Positions 25,752 through 34,178 of a DNA stretch of 64,000 nucleotides are shown here, in pieces. The notes below the pieces were generated by a model that made no database searches, was not told the origin of the DNA, and worked only from the letters and a program-made list of their open reading frames with translations. Every line of letters begins with the position of its first letter. Position 1 is the stretch's first letter. Made by a program: the position numbers and the translations under genes. Source of the DNA: Microbacterium sp. TNHR37B (GTDB lineage Bacteria; Actinomycetota; Actinomycetes; Actinomycetales; Microbacteriaceae); the NCBI RefSeq assembly GCF_001620065.1, contig NZ_LQGV01000001.1, positions 434,001 through 498,000 of the forward strand, written 5' to 3'.

Positions 25752-28748
25752 TCAGCCGTAGAAGAGCTTCTCGAACACCCGACGGGCCCGGCGTGAGCGG
25801 CGCAGCCACTCCTCCTCCACGAGCGTGGCCGACCGCGGGGGGTACTCGAGCAGGCGCCCGATGCCGTCGAGCTTCGCGCGGTCCACCGGGAGCACGTCGC
25901 TGGTCTGTCCGGAAAGAAGGGTGTTCGCCGACCGCAACCGACTAGCGAGCCGCCAGCTCGCGGCGAGCCGGTCGGCTGCGGCATCGGGTACCAGTCCGGC
26001 TTCGCGCGCCGCGGAGAGCGCGTCGATCGTGGAGGTCGTGCGCAGGCCCGGCAGACGGTGCGCGTGCTCGAGCTGCAGGATCTGGACGAGCCACTCGACG
26101 TCGCTGAGTCCGCCCGGACCCAGCTTGAGATGGCGACTGCGGTCACCCCCTTGGGGAAGCCGCTCGTTCTCCACCCGCGCCTTGATGCGCTTGATCTCCC
26201 GCAGCGCCTGCGGATCGACGCTCGCCGGGTAGCGCACGTCGTCGGCGAGGGCCATGAACCGCCCGATGAGCTTCGTGCTTCCCGCGACTCCCCGAGCACG
26301 GAGGAGCGCTTGCGCCTCCCACGACAGCGACCACCGCCGGTAGTACGCCGCGTAGGACTCGAGGGAACGCGCCATCGGTCCGTTTCGCCCCTCCGGCCGG
26401 AGATCCGCGTCGAGCTCGAAGGGAAGGCGGTGGTCCTCCGAGTAGGTGCGCAGTCCCGCGACGATCTGCAGCGCGAGCTCTTGCGCCCGGTGCGGCTCGA
26501 CGCCGTTGGGCTCATAGACGTACATCACATCGGCGTCGGAGCCGAACCCGAGCTCCGCTCCCCCGAAGCGTCCCATCGCGATCACCGCGAAGTCCAGGTC
26601 GTCATCTTCTTCCGGCACGACTTCTCGGCGAACCGCCCGCAGCGTCGCCTGGATCGTCACCTCGCTGATCGTCGTGAGCGCCTGGGCCAGCTCTTCGATC
26701 GTGACGGTGTCGAGGATGGCGGCCAGCGCCAGTCGCAGCAGTTCCCGTCGGCGGAGGGCACGGACCGCGCTCATCGCGTCGTCGATGGAACGGTGGCGCG
26801 TCTGGATGGCGCGAGCCTCGTCCTGGAGGACCACTCCCGAACGCGGACGCAGATGTTCGTCAGCATCGAGCCACGCGACCGATTCAGGGATCCACTCCAT
26901 CAGCTCGCCGACGTATCGCGAGCCCGACAGTGCGCGCGTCAGACGCTCGGCGGCGCCTGCCGAGTCGCGCAGCATGCGGAGGAACCAGGGCGTGTCTCCG
27001 AGGCGTTCGCTGACTCGACGGAAGGCGAGGAGGCCGTAATCGGGATCGACGCCGTCGGCGAACCACCTGATCATCACGGGCATGAGGTGGCGCTGGATCG
27101 TCGTCTTGCGGCTGATCCCGCTGGTCAAGGAGCCGATGTGGCGGAGCGCACCGGCGGGGTCGCGGAAGCCGATTGCGGCGAGGCGGTCGTGGGCGGCCTG
27201 CGCCGAGAGCGTCTGCTCGTCAGCAGGAAGCGCTGCCACCGCCGAGAGCAGCGGTCGATAGAAGAGGCGGACGTGAATCTCGCGGACTTCGCGCTTGATT
27301 GACTCCCAGAGCTCCCAGACGCCCGGTCCGGAACCCGCCAGCCGGGAGGCGCGCGCGAGCGTGCGCAGTCCCTCCGGGATCGACGGCATGAGGTGTGTAC
27401 GTCGGAGTCCGGAGAGCTGGAGGCGATGCTCGAGCACGCGAAGCGATCGGTAGTGCTGCGAGAAGGTGGCCGCTTCGGAACGACCGATGTATCCCTCGGC
27501 GACCAGGGCATCCAGCGCCGAGAGCGTTCCGCGCTGACGGACGTTCTCGTCGGCGAGTCCGTGGACCAACTGCAGCAGTTGGACCGTGAACTCGATGTCC
27601 CGGATGCCACCCGGGCCGAGCTTGAGCTGGTACGCCACCTCCCCCGCCGGGATGTGCTCGGTCACCCGCTCCCGCATGCGTTGGACGCTGTCGACGAAGT
27701 TCTCCCGTGCGGCGCTCGTCCACACCTTCGGCTGTACGGCGGAGACGTACGCCTCGCCCAGGGTGGCATCGCCCGCGATCGCGCGCGCCTTCAGGAGCGC
27801 CTGGAACTCCCAACTCTTGGCCCATCTCTCGTAGTACGACAGATGCGACTCGAGGCTTCGGACCAGCGCCCCCTGTTTGCCTTCCGGACGCAGGTTGGCA
27901 TCCACCTCCCACAGCGGCGGCTCGATCTCCATACCGGAGATGCCGCGCATCGTGTGAACGGCGAGGCGGGTGGCGATGTCGATCGCCCTGCTCTCGCTCA
28001 GACCGTCGCCATCCGCGCGGTGCGTGCCGCCGACGAAGATGACGTCGACGTCACTGACGTAGTTGAGCTCGCGGGCTCCGGTCTTTCCCATTCCGATGAT
28101 GGCCAGCCGCGTCGCGGCGACCTCTTCGCGGGGGAACAGGCCGCCGACCCCTCCGTGTCCCGAGATCCGCGTGCGCGCGACGCTCAGCGATGCCTCCAGT
28201 GCGGCGGCGGCCGCATCCGCGAGCGACGCGGCCACCTCAGCCAGGACGGCGGTCGCGTCATCGGCGGCGAGATCGTAGACGGCGATGCGGGCGACCAGGC
28301 GCCGGTACCGCACCCGCAGCGCCACCCACGCGTCCTCGTCCCCGCGCGCCGCAAAGCCCGCGTCGTCGGATCCGACGGCGGCCAACAGCTCGTCGTGCAG
28401 CTCCTGAGCCGTCGGGAGCGCCGACCGCACGCCGAGGTCCCGGAGCTCTTCGGGGTGACGGAGGTAGAAGTCCGCGAAGCCTTCAGAGGCGCCCAGGAGC
28501 GACCAGGCCGCTCGTGGTTCTCGCTCGAGCACCGCACGGACCTCGTCGGCGGAGCGACGGGCCACGCGGACGAGGGCGGAGAGCGCCGCGTCAGGATCAG
28601 CCGCCCGCTCAGCCTCGCGCGCGATGTCCTCTCGGGCGAGCCCGACCAGCGAGGAGAGCTCGTCGAGCAGCGCGTCGGCCTGCCCGAACTCGCTGAAGCC
28701 CGCGCGTGCGAGTCCCGTCAGCGATGACGATCGCGCGTGCGCCGACAT
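25752..28748 (-). CDS. glnE: Bifunctional glutamine synthetase adenylyltransferase/deadenylylase
   Basis: A 998-residue enzyme that attaches AMP to, or removes it from, GlnA1 according to nitrogen status. Two nucleotidyltransferase domains are present, each with GxGxxGxxELxxxSDxD-type motifs: MGKTGARELNYVSDVDVIFV in the N-terminal half and MGRFGGAELGFGSDADVMYV in the C-terminal half, joined by helical linkers (each half also has a DANLRPEG or DADLRPEG motif). ATG 28748 follows the glnA2 stop by five bases, so the pair is one transcript. Longer in-frame starts lie inside glnA2 and are rejected. Confidence 0.95.
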   Translation of the reverse strand: MSAHARSSSLTGLARAGFSEFGQADALLDELSSLVGLAREDIAREAERAADPDAALSALVRVARRSADEVRAVLEREPRAAWSLLGASEGFADFYLRHPEELRDLGVRSALPTAQELHDELLAAVGSDDAGFAARGDEDAWVALRVRYRRLVARIAVYDLAADDATAVLAEVAASLADAAAAALEASLSVARTRISGHGGVGGLFPREEVAATRLAIIGMGKTGARELNYVSDVDVIFVGGTHRADGDGLSESRAIDIATRLAVHTMRGISGMEIEPPLWEVDANLRPEGKQGALVRSLESHLSYYERWAKSWEFQALLKARAIAGDATLGEAYVSAVQPKVWTSAARENFVDSVQRMRERVTEHIPAGEVAYQLKLGPGGIRDIEFTVQLLQLVHGLADENVRQRGTLSALDALVAEGYIGRSEAATFSQHYRSLRVLEHRLQLSGLRRTHLMPSIPEGLRTLARASRLAGSGPGVWELWESIKREVREIHVRLFYRPLLSAVAALPADEQTLSAQAAHDRLAAIGFRDPAGALRHIGSLTSGISRKTTIQRHLMPVMIRWFADGVDPDYGLLAFRRVSERLGDTPWFLRMLRDSAGAAERLTRALSGSRYVGELMEWIPESVAWLDADEHLRPRSGVVLQDEARAIQTRHRSIDDAMSAVRALRRRELLRLALAAILDTVTIEELAQALTTISEVTIQATLRAVRREVVPEEDDDLDFAVIAMGRFGGAELGFGSDADVMYVYEPNGVEPHRAQELALQIVAGLRTYSEDHRLPFELDADLRPEGRNGPMARSLESYAAYYRRWSLSWEAQALLRARGVAGSTKLIGRFMALADDVRYPASVDPQALREIKRIKARVENERLPQGGDRSRHLKLGPGGLSDVEWLVQILQLEHAHRLPGLRTTSTIDALSAAREAGLVPDAAADRLAASWRLASRLRSANTLLSGQTSDVLPVDRAKLDGIGRLLEYPPRSATLVEEEWLRRSRRARRVFEKLFYG

Positions 28749-28753
28749 GAGAC

Positions 28754-30091
28754 CTACAGCATCTCCAGGTTGCTCTTCAGCTCGAAGGGGGTGACCTGCG
28801 CGCGGTACTCCTGCCACTCGCGGCGCTTGTTGAGCAACACGTAGTTGAAGACCTGCTCGCCGAGGGTCTCGGCGACCAGCTCCGACTCCTCCATGTACTC
28901 CAGTGCGTGATCGAGGCTCGCCGGCAAGGCTTCATATCCCAGGGCGCGGCGCTCGGCGTCGGTCAGCGACCAGACGTTGTCCTCGGCCTCGGCCGGCAGC
29001 TCGTACCCCTCTTCGATGCCCTTGAGCCCCGCGGCGAGCATGAGCGCGAAGGACAGGTACGGGTTGGCGGCAGAGTCCAGCGCGCGATATTCCACGCGAG
29101 TCGACTGACCCTTCTTCGGCTTGTACATCGGCACGCGGACGAGAGCGGAACGGTTGTTGTGCCCCCAGCAGATGAAGCTGGGCGCCTCGTCCCCGCCCCA
29201 CAACCGCTTGTACGAGTTGACGAACTGGTTCGTGACGGCGGCGATCTCGTTGGCGTGGCGCAGGAGGCCCGCGATGAACTGCCGCCCGGTCTGCGACAGC
29301 TGGTACTGCGCGCCCTCCTCGTAGAAGGCATTGACGTCGCCCTCGAACAGCGACATGTGGGTGTGCATGCCACTGCCGGGGTGACCGCTCAGGGGCTTCG
29401 GCATGAACGTCGCGTAGACGCCCTGCTCGATCGCCACCTCCTTGACGACCGTGCGGAACGTCATGATGTTGTCGGCAGTGGCGAGGGCGTCGGCATAGCG
29501 GAGGTCGATCTCGTTCTGTCCGGGCCCGCCTTCGTGGTGGCTGTACTCGACCGAGATGCCGAGGTCCTCCAGCATCCGCACCGAGCGCCGACGGAAGTCG
29601 TGCGCGGTCCCGCCCGGGACGTTGTCGAAGTACCCCGCAGAGTCCACCGGCTCGGGCCCGCCCGGCCCGAACGACGACGACTTCAGCAGGTAGAACTCGA
29701 TCTCGGGGTGCGTGTAGAAGGTGAACCCCGCGTCGGCCGCCTTGGCGAGTGTCCGCTTGAGGACGTGGCGCGGGTCGGCCACCGCCGGCTGTCCGTCGGG
29801 TGTCGTGATGTCGCAGAACATCCGCGCGGTCGGATCGATCTCCCCGCGCCACGGCAGCGTCTGGAACGTGCTGGGGTCGGGATGGGCGAGCAGGTCGGAC
29901 TCGTACGAACGCGTGAGTCCCTCGATGGCGGAGCCGTCGAAGCCCAGTCCCTCGGCGAAGGCCCCCTCGACCTCGGCCGGAGCGATCGCCACCGATTTGA
30001 GGGTACCGATCACGTCGGTGAACCAGAGGCGCACGAATTTGATGCCTCGTTCCTCGATCGTGCGCAGTACGAAGTCCCGCTGCTTGTCCAT
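28754..30091 (-). CDS. glnA2: Glutamine synthetase type I homologue (GlnA2)
   Basis: A 445-residue GSI-family protein. Core motifs include FTDVIGTLKSVAIAP, EGLGFDGSAIEG, the metal site HPEIEFYLL, HHEGGPGQNEIDLRY, MPKPLSGHPGSGMHTHMS and NNRSALVRVP. The loop holding the adenylylation Tyr in GlnA1 here reads EDNVWSLTDAERR with no tyrosine, as in actinobacterial GlnA2, so GlnE should not modify it. Related proteins act as minor glutamine synthetases or polyamine ligases, and the substrate is not certain. GGAGAGGA precedes ATG 30091. Confidence 0.92.
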   Translation of the reverse strand: MDKQRDFVLRTIEERGIKFVRLWFTDVIGTLKSVAIAPAEVEGAFAEGLGFDGSAIEGLTRSYESDLLAHPDPSTFQTLPWRGEIDPTARMFCDITTPDGQPAVADPRHVLKRTLAKAADAGFTFYTHPEIEFYLLKSSSFGPGGPEPVDSAGYFDNVPGGTAHDFRRRSVRMLEDLGISVEYSHHEGGPGQNEIDLRYADALATADNIMTFRTVVKEVAIEQGVYATFMPKPLSGHPGSGMHTHMSLFEGDVNAFYEEGAQYQLSQTGRQFIAGLLRHANEIAAVTNQFVNSYKRLWGGDEAPSFICWGHNNRSALVRVPMYKPKKGQSTRVEYRALDSAANPYLSFALMLAAGLKGIEEGYELPAEAEDNVWSLTDAERRALGYEALPASLDHALEYMEESELVAETLGEQVFNYVLLNKRREWQEYRAQVTPFELKSNLEML

Positions 30092-30121
30092 CGCGTCCTC
30101 TCCGATGCCGTGGATGTCAGA

Positions 30122-30352
30122 CTATCGGCCCGAGTCGCTTGCGCCATCCGGCGCCGCGCCGCCCTTCGCTGCGTCCTCCCGCGCCTCTTCCTCGGCCCAG
30201 GCGCGAGATCTCGCCGCGATCACCTCGGGCGCTCGGGCCGCTTCCGCCTCCGTGTCGAACGGGCCGGCGCGATCGACCGACGGCGACTCGAAACCGCGCT
30301 CGACGCGTCCGGTCTTGAGGTTGTACCAGTACTTCTCGTCGGCTGCGGTCAT
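30122..30352 (-). CDS. Small SPOR-like domain protein
   Basis: A 76-residue soluble protein starting with KYWYNLKTGRVERG, then GPFDTEAEAARA and an acidic helix with RSRAWAEEEARE. Small actinobacterial proteins of this pattern are often annotated as SPOR-domain proteins because of the aromatic and GPF elements. Function unknown. It lies 30 bases upstream of glnA2 and is probably cotranscribed with it. Divergent from ppgK. Confidence 0.75.
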   Translation of the reverse strand: MTAADEKYWYNLKTGRVERGFESPSVDRAGPFDTEAEAARAPEVIAARSRAWAEEEAREDAAKGGAAPDGASDSGR

Positions 30353-30429
30353 GACGACTCCTCAGGGCTGTGACGGTTGTCCTGGTCGATCCTAACGAGG
30401 GCCCGGTTCGCTCTCGATAGGCTGAGGCC

Positions 30430-31191
30430 ATGGCGAGCAAGGCGACCCGCGCAGTCGGGGTGGACATCGGCGGTACGGGAATCAAGGGGGCTCTCGTCGA
30501 TCTCGAACGCGGTGCCCTCCTGAGCGATCGGGTGAAGGTCGCCACGCCCGCGGGAGCGGAGCCGGTGGACGTCCTCGTCGCCGTACGAACCGTGCTGGAG
30601 ACCCTCGGGGTGTCCGAGGCGGAGGTGCCGCTGGGCGTCGCGTTCCCGGCGATCGTCAAGCACGGACGGACGCTGTCGGCCGCGAACGTGTCGGATGCCT
30701 GGATCGGATTCGAGGCAGAGCGCTTCTTCGAGGACGGGCTCGGACGGGAGATCCACTTCGCCAATGATGCGGACGTCGCCGGCGTCGCCGAACTGCGTTA
30801 CGGGGCTGCCGCCGACCAAGACGGTCTCGTCATCCTCACGACACTCGGCACCGGCATCGGAACCGCGATGCTCCACAACGGCACGCTCATTCCGAACTCG
30901 GAACTGGGTCACCTCCAGCGGGCCGGCCACAAGAAGGATGCCGAGGCGTGGGCGGCGTACTCGGCTATGGAACGGGACGAGCTCGATTGGGCGGAGTGGT
31001 CGCGGCGCCTGCAGTGGTACTACAGCCACCTCGAGTTCCTGCTGAGCCCGGACCTTTTCATCGTCGGCGGTGGCGTGTCGAAGCACGCGCAGGAGTTCCT
31101 GCCGCTGCTCGATCTACAGACGCCGATCGTTCCCGCGGTGCACCGCAACAACGCCGGGATCATCGGAGCTGCCGCGCTGGCCGTCTCCTGA
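30430..31191 (+). CDS. ppgK: Polyphosphate glucokinase
   Basis: A 253-residue ROK-family sugar kinase phosphorylating glucose to glucose-6-phosphate with polyphosphate or ATP. It shows the phosphate-1 loop GVDIGGTGIKGALVD, the catalytic Asp region FANDADVAGVAEL and the second phosphate loop LTTLGTGIGTAM. Length and motifs fit PpgK better than ATP-only glucokinases; it lacks the ROK CXCGXXGC zinc motif, as expected for PpgK. TAGGCT six bases before ATG 30430 gives a leaderless start. Confidence 0.92.
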   Translation: MASKATRAVGVDIGGTGIKGALVDLERGALLSDRVKVATPAGAEPVDVLVAVRTVLETLGVSEAEVPLGVAFPAIVKHGRTLSAANVSDAWIGFEAERFFEDGLGREIHFANDADVAGVAELRYGAAADQDGLVILTTLGTGIGTAMLHNGTLIPNSELGHLQRAGHKKDAEAWAAYSAMERDELDWAEWSRRLQWYYSHLEFLLSPDLFIVGGGVSKHAQEFLPLLDLQTPIVPAVHRNNAGIIGAAALAVS

Positions 31192-31221
31192 TCCACGGCA
31201 CCGGCGATCTCCGTCGGCGGG

Positions 31222-31589
31222 GCGAATGGGCCGGCCTGTACGCCGGGTTCTGTCCGGGGGCGTGAGCCCCGTGGACGGTCATCTCTCTCGGCGACACGTT
31301 GCCGTGCCGCTCCAGCGGCCTACCCGGGGACTCGGCGGGCCGCGTCGTCATCCCCTGTCTGGCCTTGCTCCGGGCGAGGTTTGCCGTGCGGGCCGTGTCA
31401 CCACGGCCCCGGTGGTCTCTTACACCGCCCTTTCACCCTTACCCGCCGAAGTCGGCGGGCGGTCTGCTCTCTGTGGCACTGTCTCGCGGATCGCTCCGGG
31501 TGGGTGTTACCCACCGCCCTGCCCTGTGGAGCCCGGACGTTCCTCGGGGCGGTCTCCCGCCACGCGACCGTCCAGCCGACCCATTCGCG
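31222..31589 (-). ncRNA. rnpB: RNase P RNA (bacterial type A)
   Basis: The catalytic RNA that trims tRNA 5' ends. Minus strand carries the hallmark 5' core GAGGAACGTCCGGGCTCCAC and GACAGTGCCACAGAGAGCAGACCGCC-type region, and the 3' core ACAGAACCCGGCGTACAG, which pairs with the tRNA CCA end (usually ...GGCTTACAG). Arms GCGAATGGG (31580-31588) and CCCATTCGC (31222-31230) form helix P1 and set the ends; real termini may differ by a few bases. Length is about 368 nt. A -10 box TAGACT (31596-31601) lies just upstream. Confidence 0.95.
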
Positions 31590-31595
31590 TCGGTG

Positions 31596-31630
31596 AGTCT
31601 AGCGCGTGCAGTGGGGAAGTAGTGTAGAGT
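31596..31630. promoter_or_regulatory. Back-to-back promoters of rnpB and the LAxTG protein gene
   Basis: On the minus strand, TAGACT (31596-31601) stands about seven bases before the rnpB 5' end. On the plus strand, TGTAGAGT with -10 TAGAGT at 31625-31630 serves the surface-protein gene, giving a leader of roughly 50 bases. The boxes are separated by only 23 bases, so the -35 regions overlap and the promoters may compete. Confidence 0.55.
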
Positions 31631-31686
31631 CCTCGATGTGTGGGCCCTCTGGGGTTGGGCCCGATGAGCAGGCTGGGGGGCTTGTC

Positions 31687-32337
31687 ATGAAAAAGTCTGT
31701 GTTCGCGCGCGCTGTCTTCGCGGGGGTGCTGTTGCTGTCGCTGCCGACGGCGGCGCACGCTGCGACGGGAGACGACTACACGCCAGGGGTCGGCGGCAGC
31801 GTCACGCTGGCCGGATCCGATGTCTCGAGCGTGTGTGAGAACAACGTTCCGTGGATCTCGTACTCGGTGACTCTGACCGATCCGGACAACCAGGTCACCG
31901 AGCGTGACGCGCACTTGGTCATCTCGGACGCATCGCACTCGACGACCATCGATCTGGGCGATCTCGGCGACGACGGTCAGCTCTCGGGCCGCGTCCTGTG
32001 GCCCGGTGCCTCGGTGGCCGGCGACGGCTCGGCGAACGGCTGGCCGGGATTCGCCAAGATCGACGACACGTGGGTGCAGACGTCGGACAACTTCGCGTGG
32101 ACGCGCGGGGACATCTCGGCCAAGGTCGTCGTGAACCCCGAGGTCGAAGTGGCCCTGAGCTACCCCGCCGGGAACTGTGGGCCGGCGGTGACCGGTGCGC
32201 CCGCGGGCGTCAGTGCAGAGTCCACGCTGGCGGTGACCGGCTCGAACGCCAGCACGCTGCCGTTCCTGCTGGGCGGTGGCGCCGTGCTGCTCGTCGGCGC
32301 GGGGCTGTTCGTCTACAGCCGCCGTCGCGCACACTGA
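31687..32337 (+). CDS. LAxTG-anchored surface protein
   Basis: A 216-residue exported protein. MKKSVFARA plus a hydrophobic stretch ending AAHA-ATG is a signal peptide. The end carries a sortase signal: LAVTG at 181-185, a hydrophobic helix and the basic tail YSRRRAH. LAxTG is the motif recognised by class E sortases. The mature part has two distant Cys (in SVCENN and AGNCGP) and aromatic residues typical of beta-sandwich surface proteins; function unknown. A GGGGGG run upstream is a weak ribosome site. The leader contains GGGCCC repeats that can pair. Confidence 0.8.
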   Translation: MKKSVFARAVFAGVLLLSLPTAAHAATGDDYTPGVGGSVTLAGSDVSSVCENNVPWISYSVTLTDPDNQVTERDAHLVISDASHSTTIDLGDLGDDGQLSGRVLWPGASVAGDGSANGWPGFAKIDDTWVQTSDNFAWTRGDISAKVVVNPEVEVALSYPAGNCGPAVTGAPAGVSAESTLAVTGSNASTLPFLLGGGAVLLVGAGLFVYSRRRAH

Positions 32338-32352
32338 TCCGTCTCCGGAGTC

Positions 32353-34140
32353 ATGGAGGACGCGCCGTCTGAGAATCCCCGCCGCCGTGTGCGGCGAGTG
32401 ATCGGATGGACGGCGCTGGCCGTACTCCTTGTCGTCATCGCCGCCAGCGCGTGGGTCGTCACCCGCGTGCTGGCGGTGAACGGTGAGGCGCAGGCTCTCG
32501 CGACACTCGAGGGTGACGCGAGAACCGCCATCGCGAAGGGAGACGTCGGCCGACTCGACGCGATTGCGCGGGAGTTCGATACACGAACCGAGGCCGCCGC
32601 GGCCGCGGTGGGCGATCCGATCTGGCGCGCCGCTGAGATCGTTCCTCTCGCGGGACCGAACCTACAGGCGATTCGTGTCACCGTGGAGCAACTCCGCACG
32701 CTTTCGACGTCGGTCGCCTCACCCACGGCTCAGGCGCTGGAGGGCATCGGTGACCGCGGCCTCATGGCGGACGGCGCCATCGACCTCGCCGTGGTGGAGT
32801 CGCTCCATGAGACCGCGGCCCGCGCCTCCACGTCGCTGGAGAAGGTGCGCTCCCGACTAAACGCGATATCGACCGGCGCGACGGTGGATCAGGTCCGTGA
32901 CGGCGTGGATCAGGCGCGTCGCCTGACGACGACGTTGTCGGCGTCACTCGGTCCGATGGCCGACATCACGGGCGTTCTGCCGGCCGTGCTCGGCGGCGAT
33001 GAGGAACGCACGATCCTCGTGATGTTCCAGAACAACGCCGAGTTGCGCTCCGGAGGCGGCATCACCGGTTCGTTCGCGGAGATCCGCGCCAAGAACGGAG
33101 CCCTGCGACTCGTGCGCCAAGCCGACTCGAGTGACTTCCGTCCTGCGGATGAGGATGTCGAGCCGGTCCCGGAGACCACGTCGGCCGTCTACGGCGATAC
33201 GGTCGGCCGGTTCGTCCAGAACGCGACCTCGACACCCGACTTCGATCTGTCTGGCCGACTTGCGTCGACGTGGTGGAAGAAGCTCACCGGACACGCGCCC
33301 GACGTGGTGATCGCCATCGATCCCATCGTCCTGCGGGCGCTGCTCCCGGTGACCGGCGAACTGACGCTCCCCGACGGCACGGCGCTGACGCACGACACGT
33401 TCGTTCGCGACGTCCTGGTCGATCCCTACCTCGCGCTCACTGGATCGGAGCAGAGCGAGTACTTCGCCGCTCTCACCGAGCGCTACTTCACCGCGCTGAC
33501 TTCGTCGCCCACGTCGCCGTCCGCGTTCTTCTCCGCCCTCCGCACGCCGGTCGAGCAGGGACGTGTCTCCGTCTGGAGTGCGCACGACGACGAGGCGGCG
33601 GTCTTCGCGGCGAGTGTCTTCGGTGGTCCCCGCGCCCGCCACATCGCCGCCGGTCCCGGTGCATTCGCCCTGTACTTCAACGACAGCACGGGCGGAAAGA
33701 TGGACAGCCGTCTCGGCGTCGCGGTCGGCGCCGTCTCGGCGACCTGTCGCGCGGACAACCATGCCGTCGTCGCGGTGCAGGTCACGCTGCGCAACGACGC
33801 CCCCGCCGATGCCGGCTCGCGTTGGCCGTTGAGCATGACGGGCGGTGGGCATTGGGGCGTCGAGGCTGGACACATCGGCACGGTCGTCTCCGCCGCGGCG
33901 CCGTCGGAGTGGTTGTTCGGGGGCACACGGAAGAACGGCGAGCTGGCCGGGGCGGTCGACGTCATCGACGGAGGGAGTCCGACCAGCGCGCTGGAGGTCG
34001 ATCTCGCCCCCGGGGAGTCGGTGGAGCTGGAGTTCCGCTTCGTCTCCCCCGTCGCCGGCGCGGTCGAGCCGACGCTGCTGCGCACCCCGCTCCTGCGGGC
34101 GGCTGATGAGCGGGAGCCCGCACCACTGACGTGCGGGTGA
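32353..34140 (+). CDS. DUF4012 domain-containing membrane-anchored protein
   Basis: A 595-residue protein with a short basic cytoplasmic start, one transmembrane helix (about residues 17-38) and a large extracytoplasmic part. The DUF4012 core is visible around MFQNNAELRSGGGITGSFAEI and AFALYFNDSTGGKMD. DUF4012 proteins occur near cell-surface polysaccharide or surface-protein genes in actinobacteria, but their role is unknown. GGAG precedes ATG 32353. It follows the LAxTG gene by 15 bases, so the two are probably cotranscribed. Confidence 0.85.
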   Translation: MEDAPSENPRRRVRRVIGWTALAVLLVVIAASAWVVTRVLAVNGEAQALATLEGDARTAIAKGDVGRLDAIAREFDTRTEAAAAAVGDPIWRAAEIVPLAGPNLQAIRVTVEQLRTLSTSVASPTAQALEGIGDRGLMADGAIDLAVVESLHETAARASTSLEKVRSRLNAISTGATVDQVRDGVDQARRLTTTLSASLGPMADITGVLPAVLGGDEERTILVMFQNNAELRSGGGITGSFAEIRAKNGALRLVRQADSSDFRPADEDVEPVPETTSAVYGDTVGRFVQNATSTPDFDLSGRLASTWWKKLTGHAPDVVIAIDPIVLRALLPVTGELTLPDGTALTHDTFVRDVLVDPYLALTGSEQSEYFAALTERYFTALTSSPTSPSAFFSALRTPVEQGRVSVWSAHDDEAAVFAASVFGGPRARHIAAGPGAFALYFNDSTGGKMDSRLGVAVGAVSATCRADNHAVVAVQVTLRNDAPADAGSRWPLSMTGGGHWGVEAGHIGTVVSAAAPSEWLFGGTRKNGELAGAVDVIDGGSPTSALEVDLAPGESVELEFRFVSPVAGAVEPTLLRTPLLRAADEREPAPLTCG

Positions 34141-34178
34141 GCGCCGCCACGGAGTCGTCCAGCGTTCGCGCGCGGTGT

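Noticed and set aside
30430..31191. Calling ppgK a standard ROK glucokinase or repressor
   Set aside because: No N-terminal helix-turn-helix and no CXCGXXGC zinc motif; length and motifs fit polyphosphate glucokinase.
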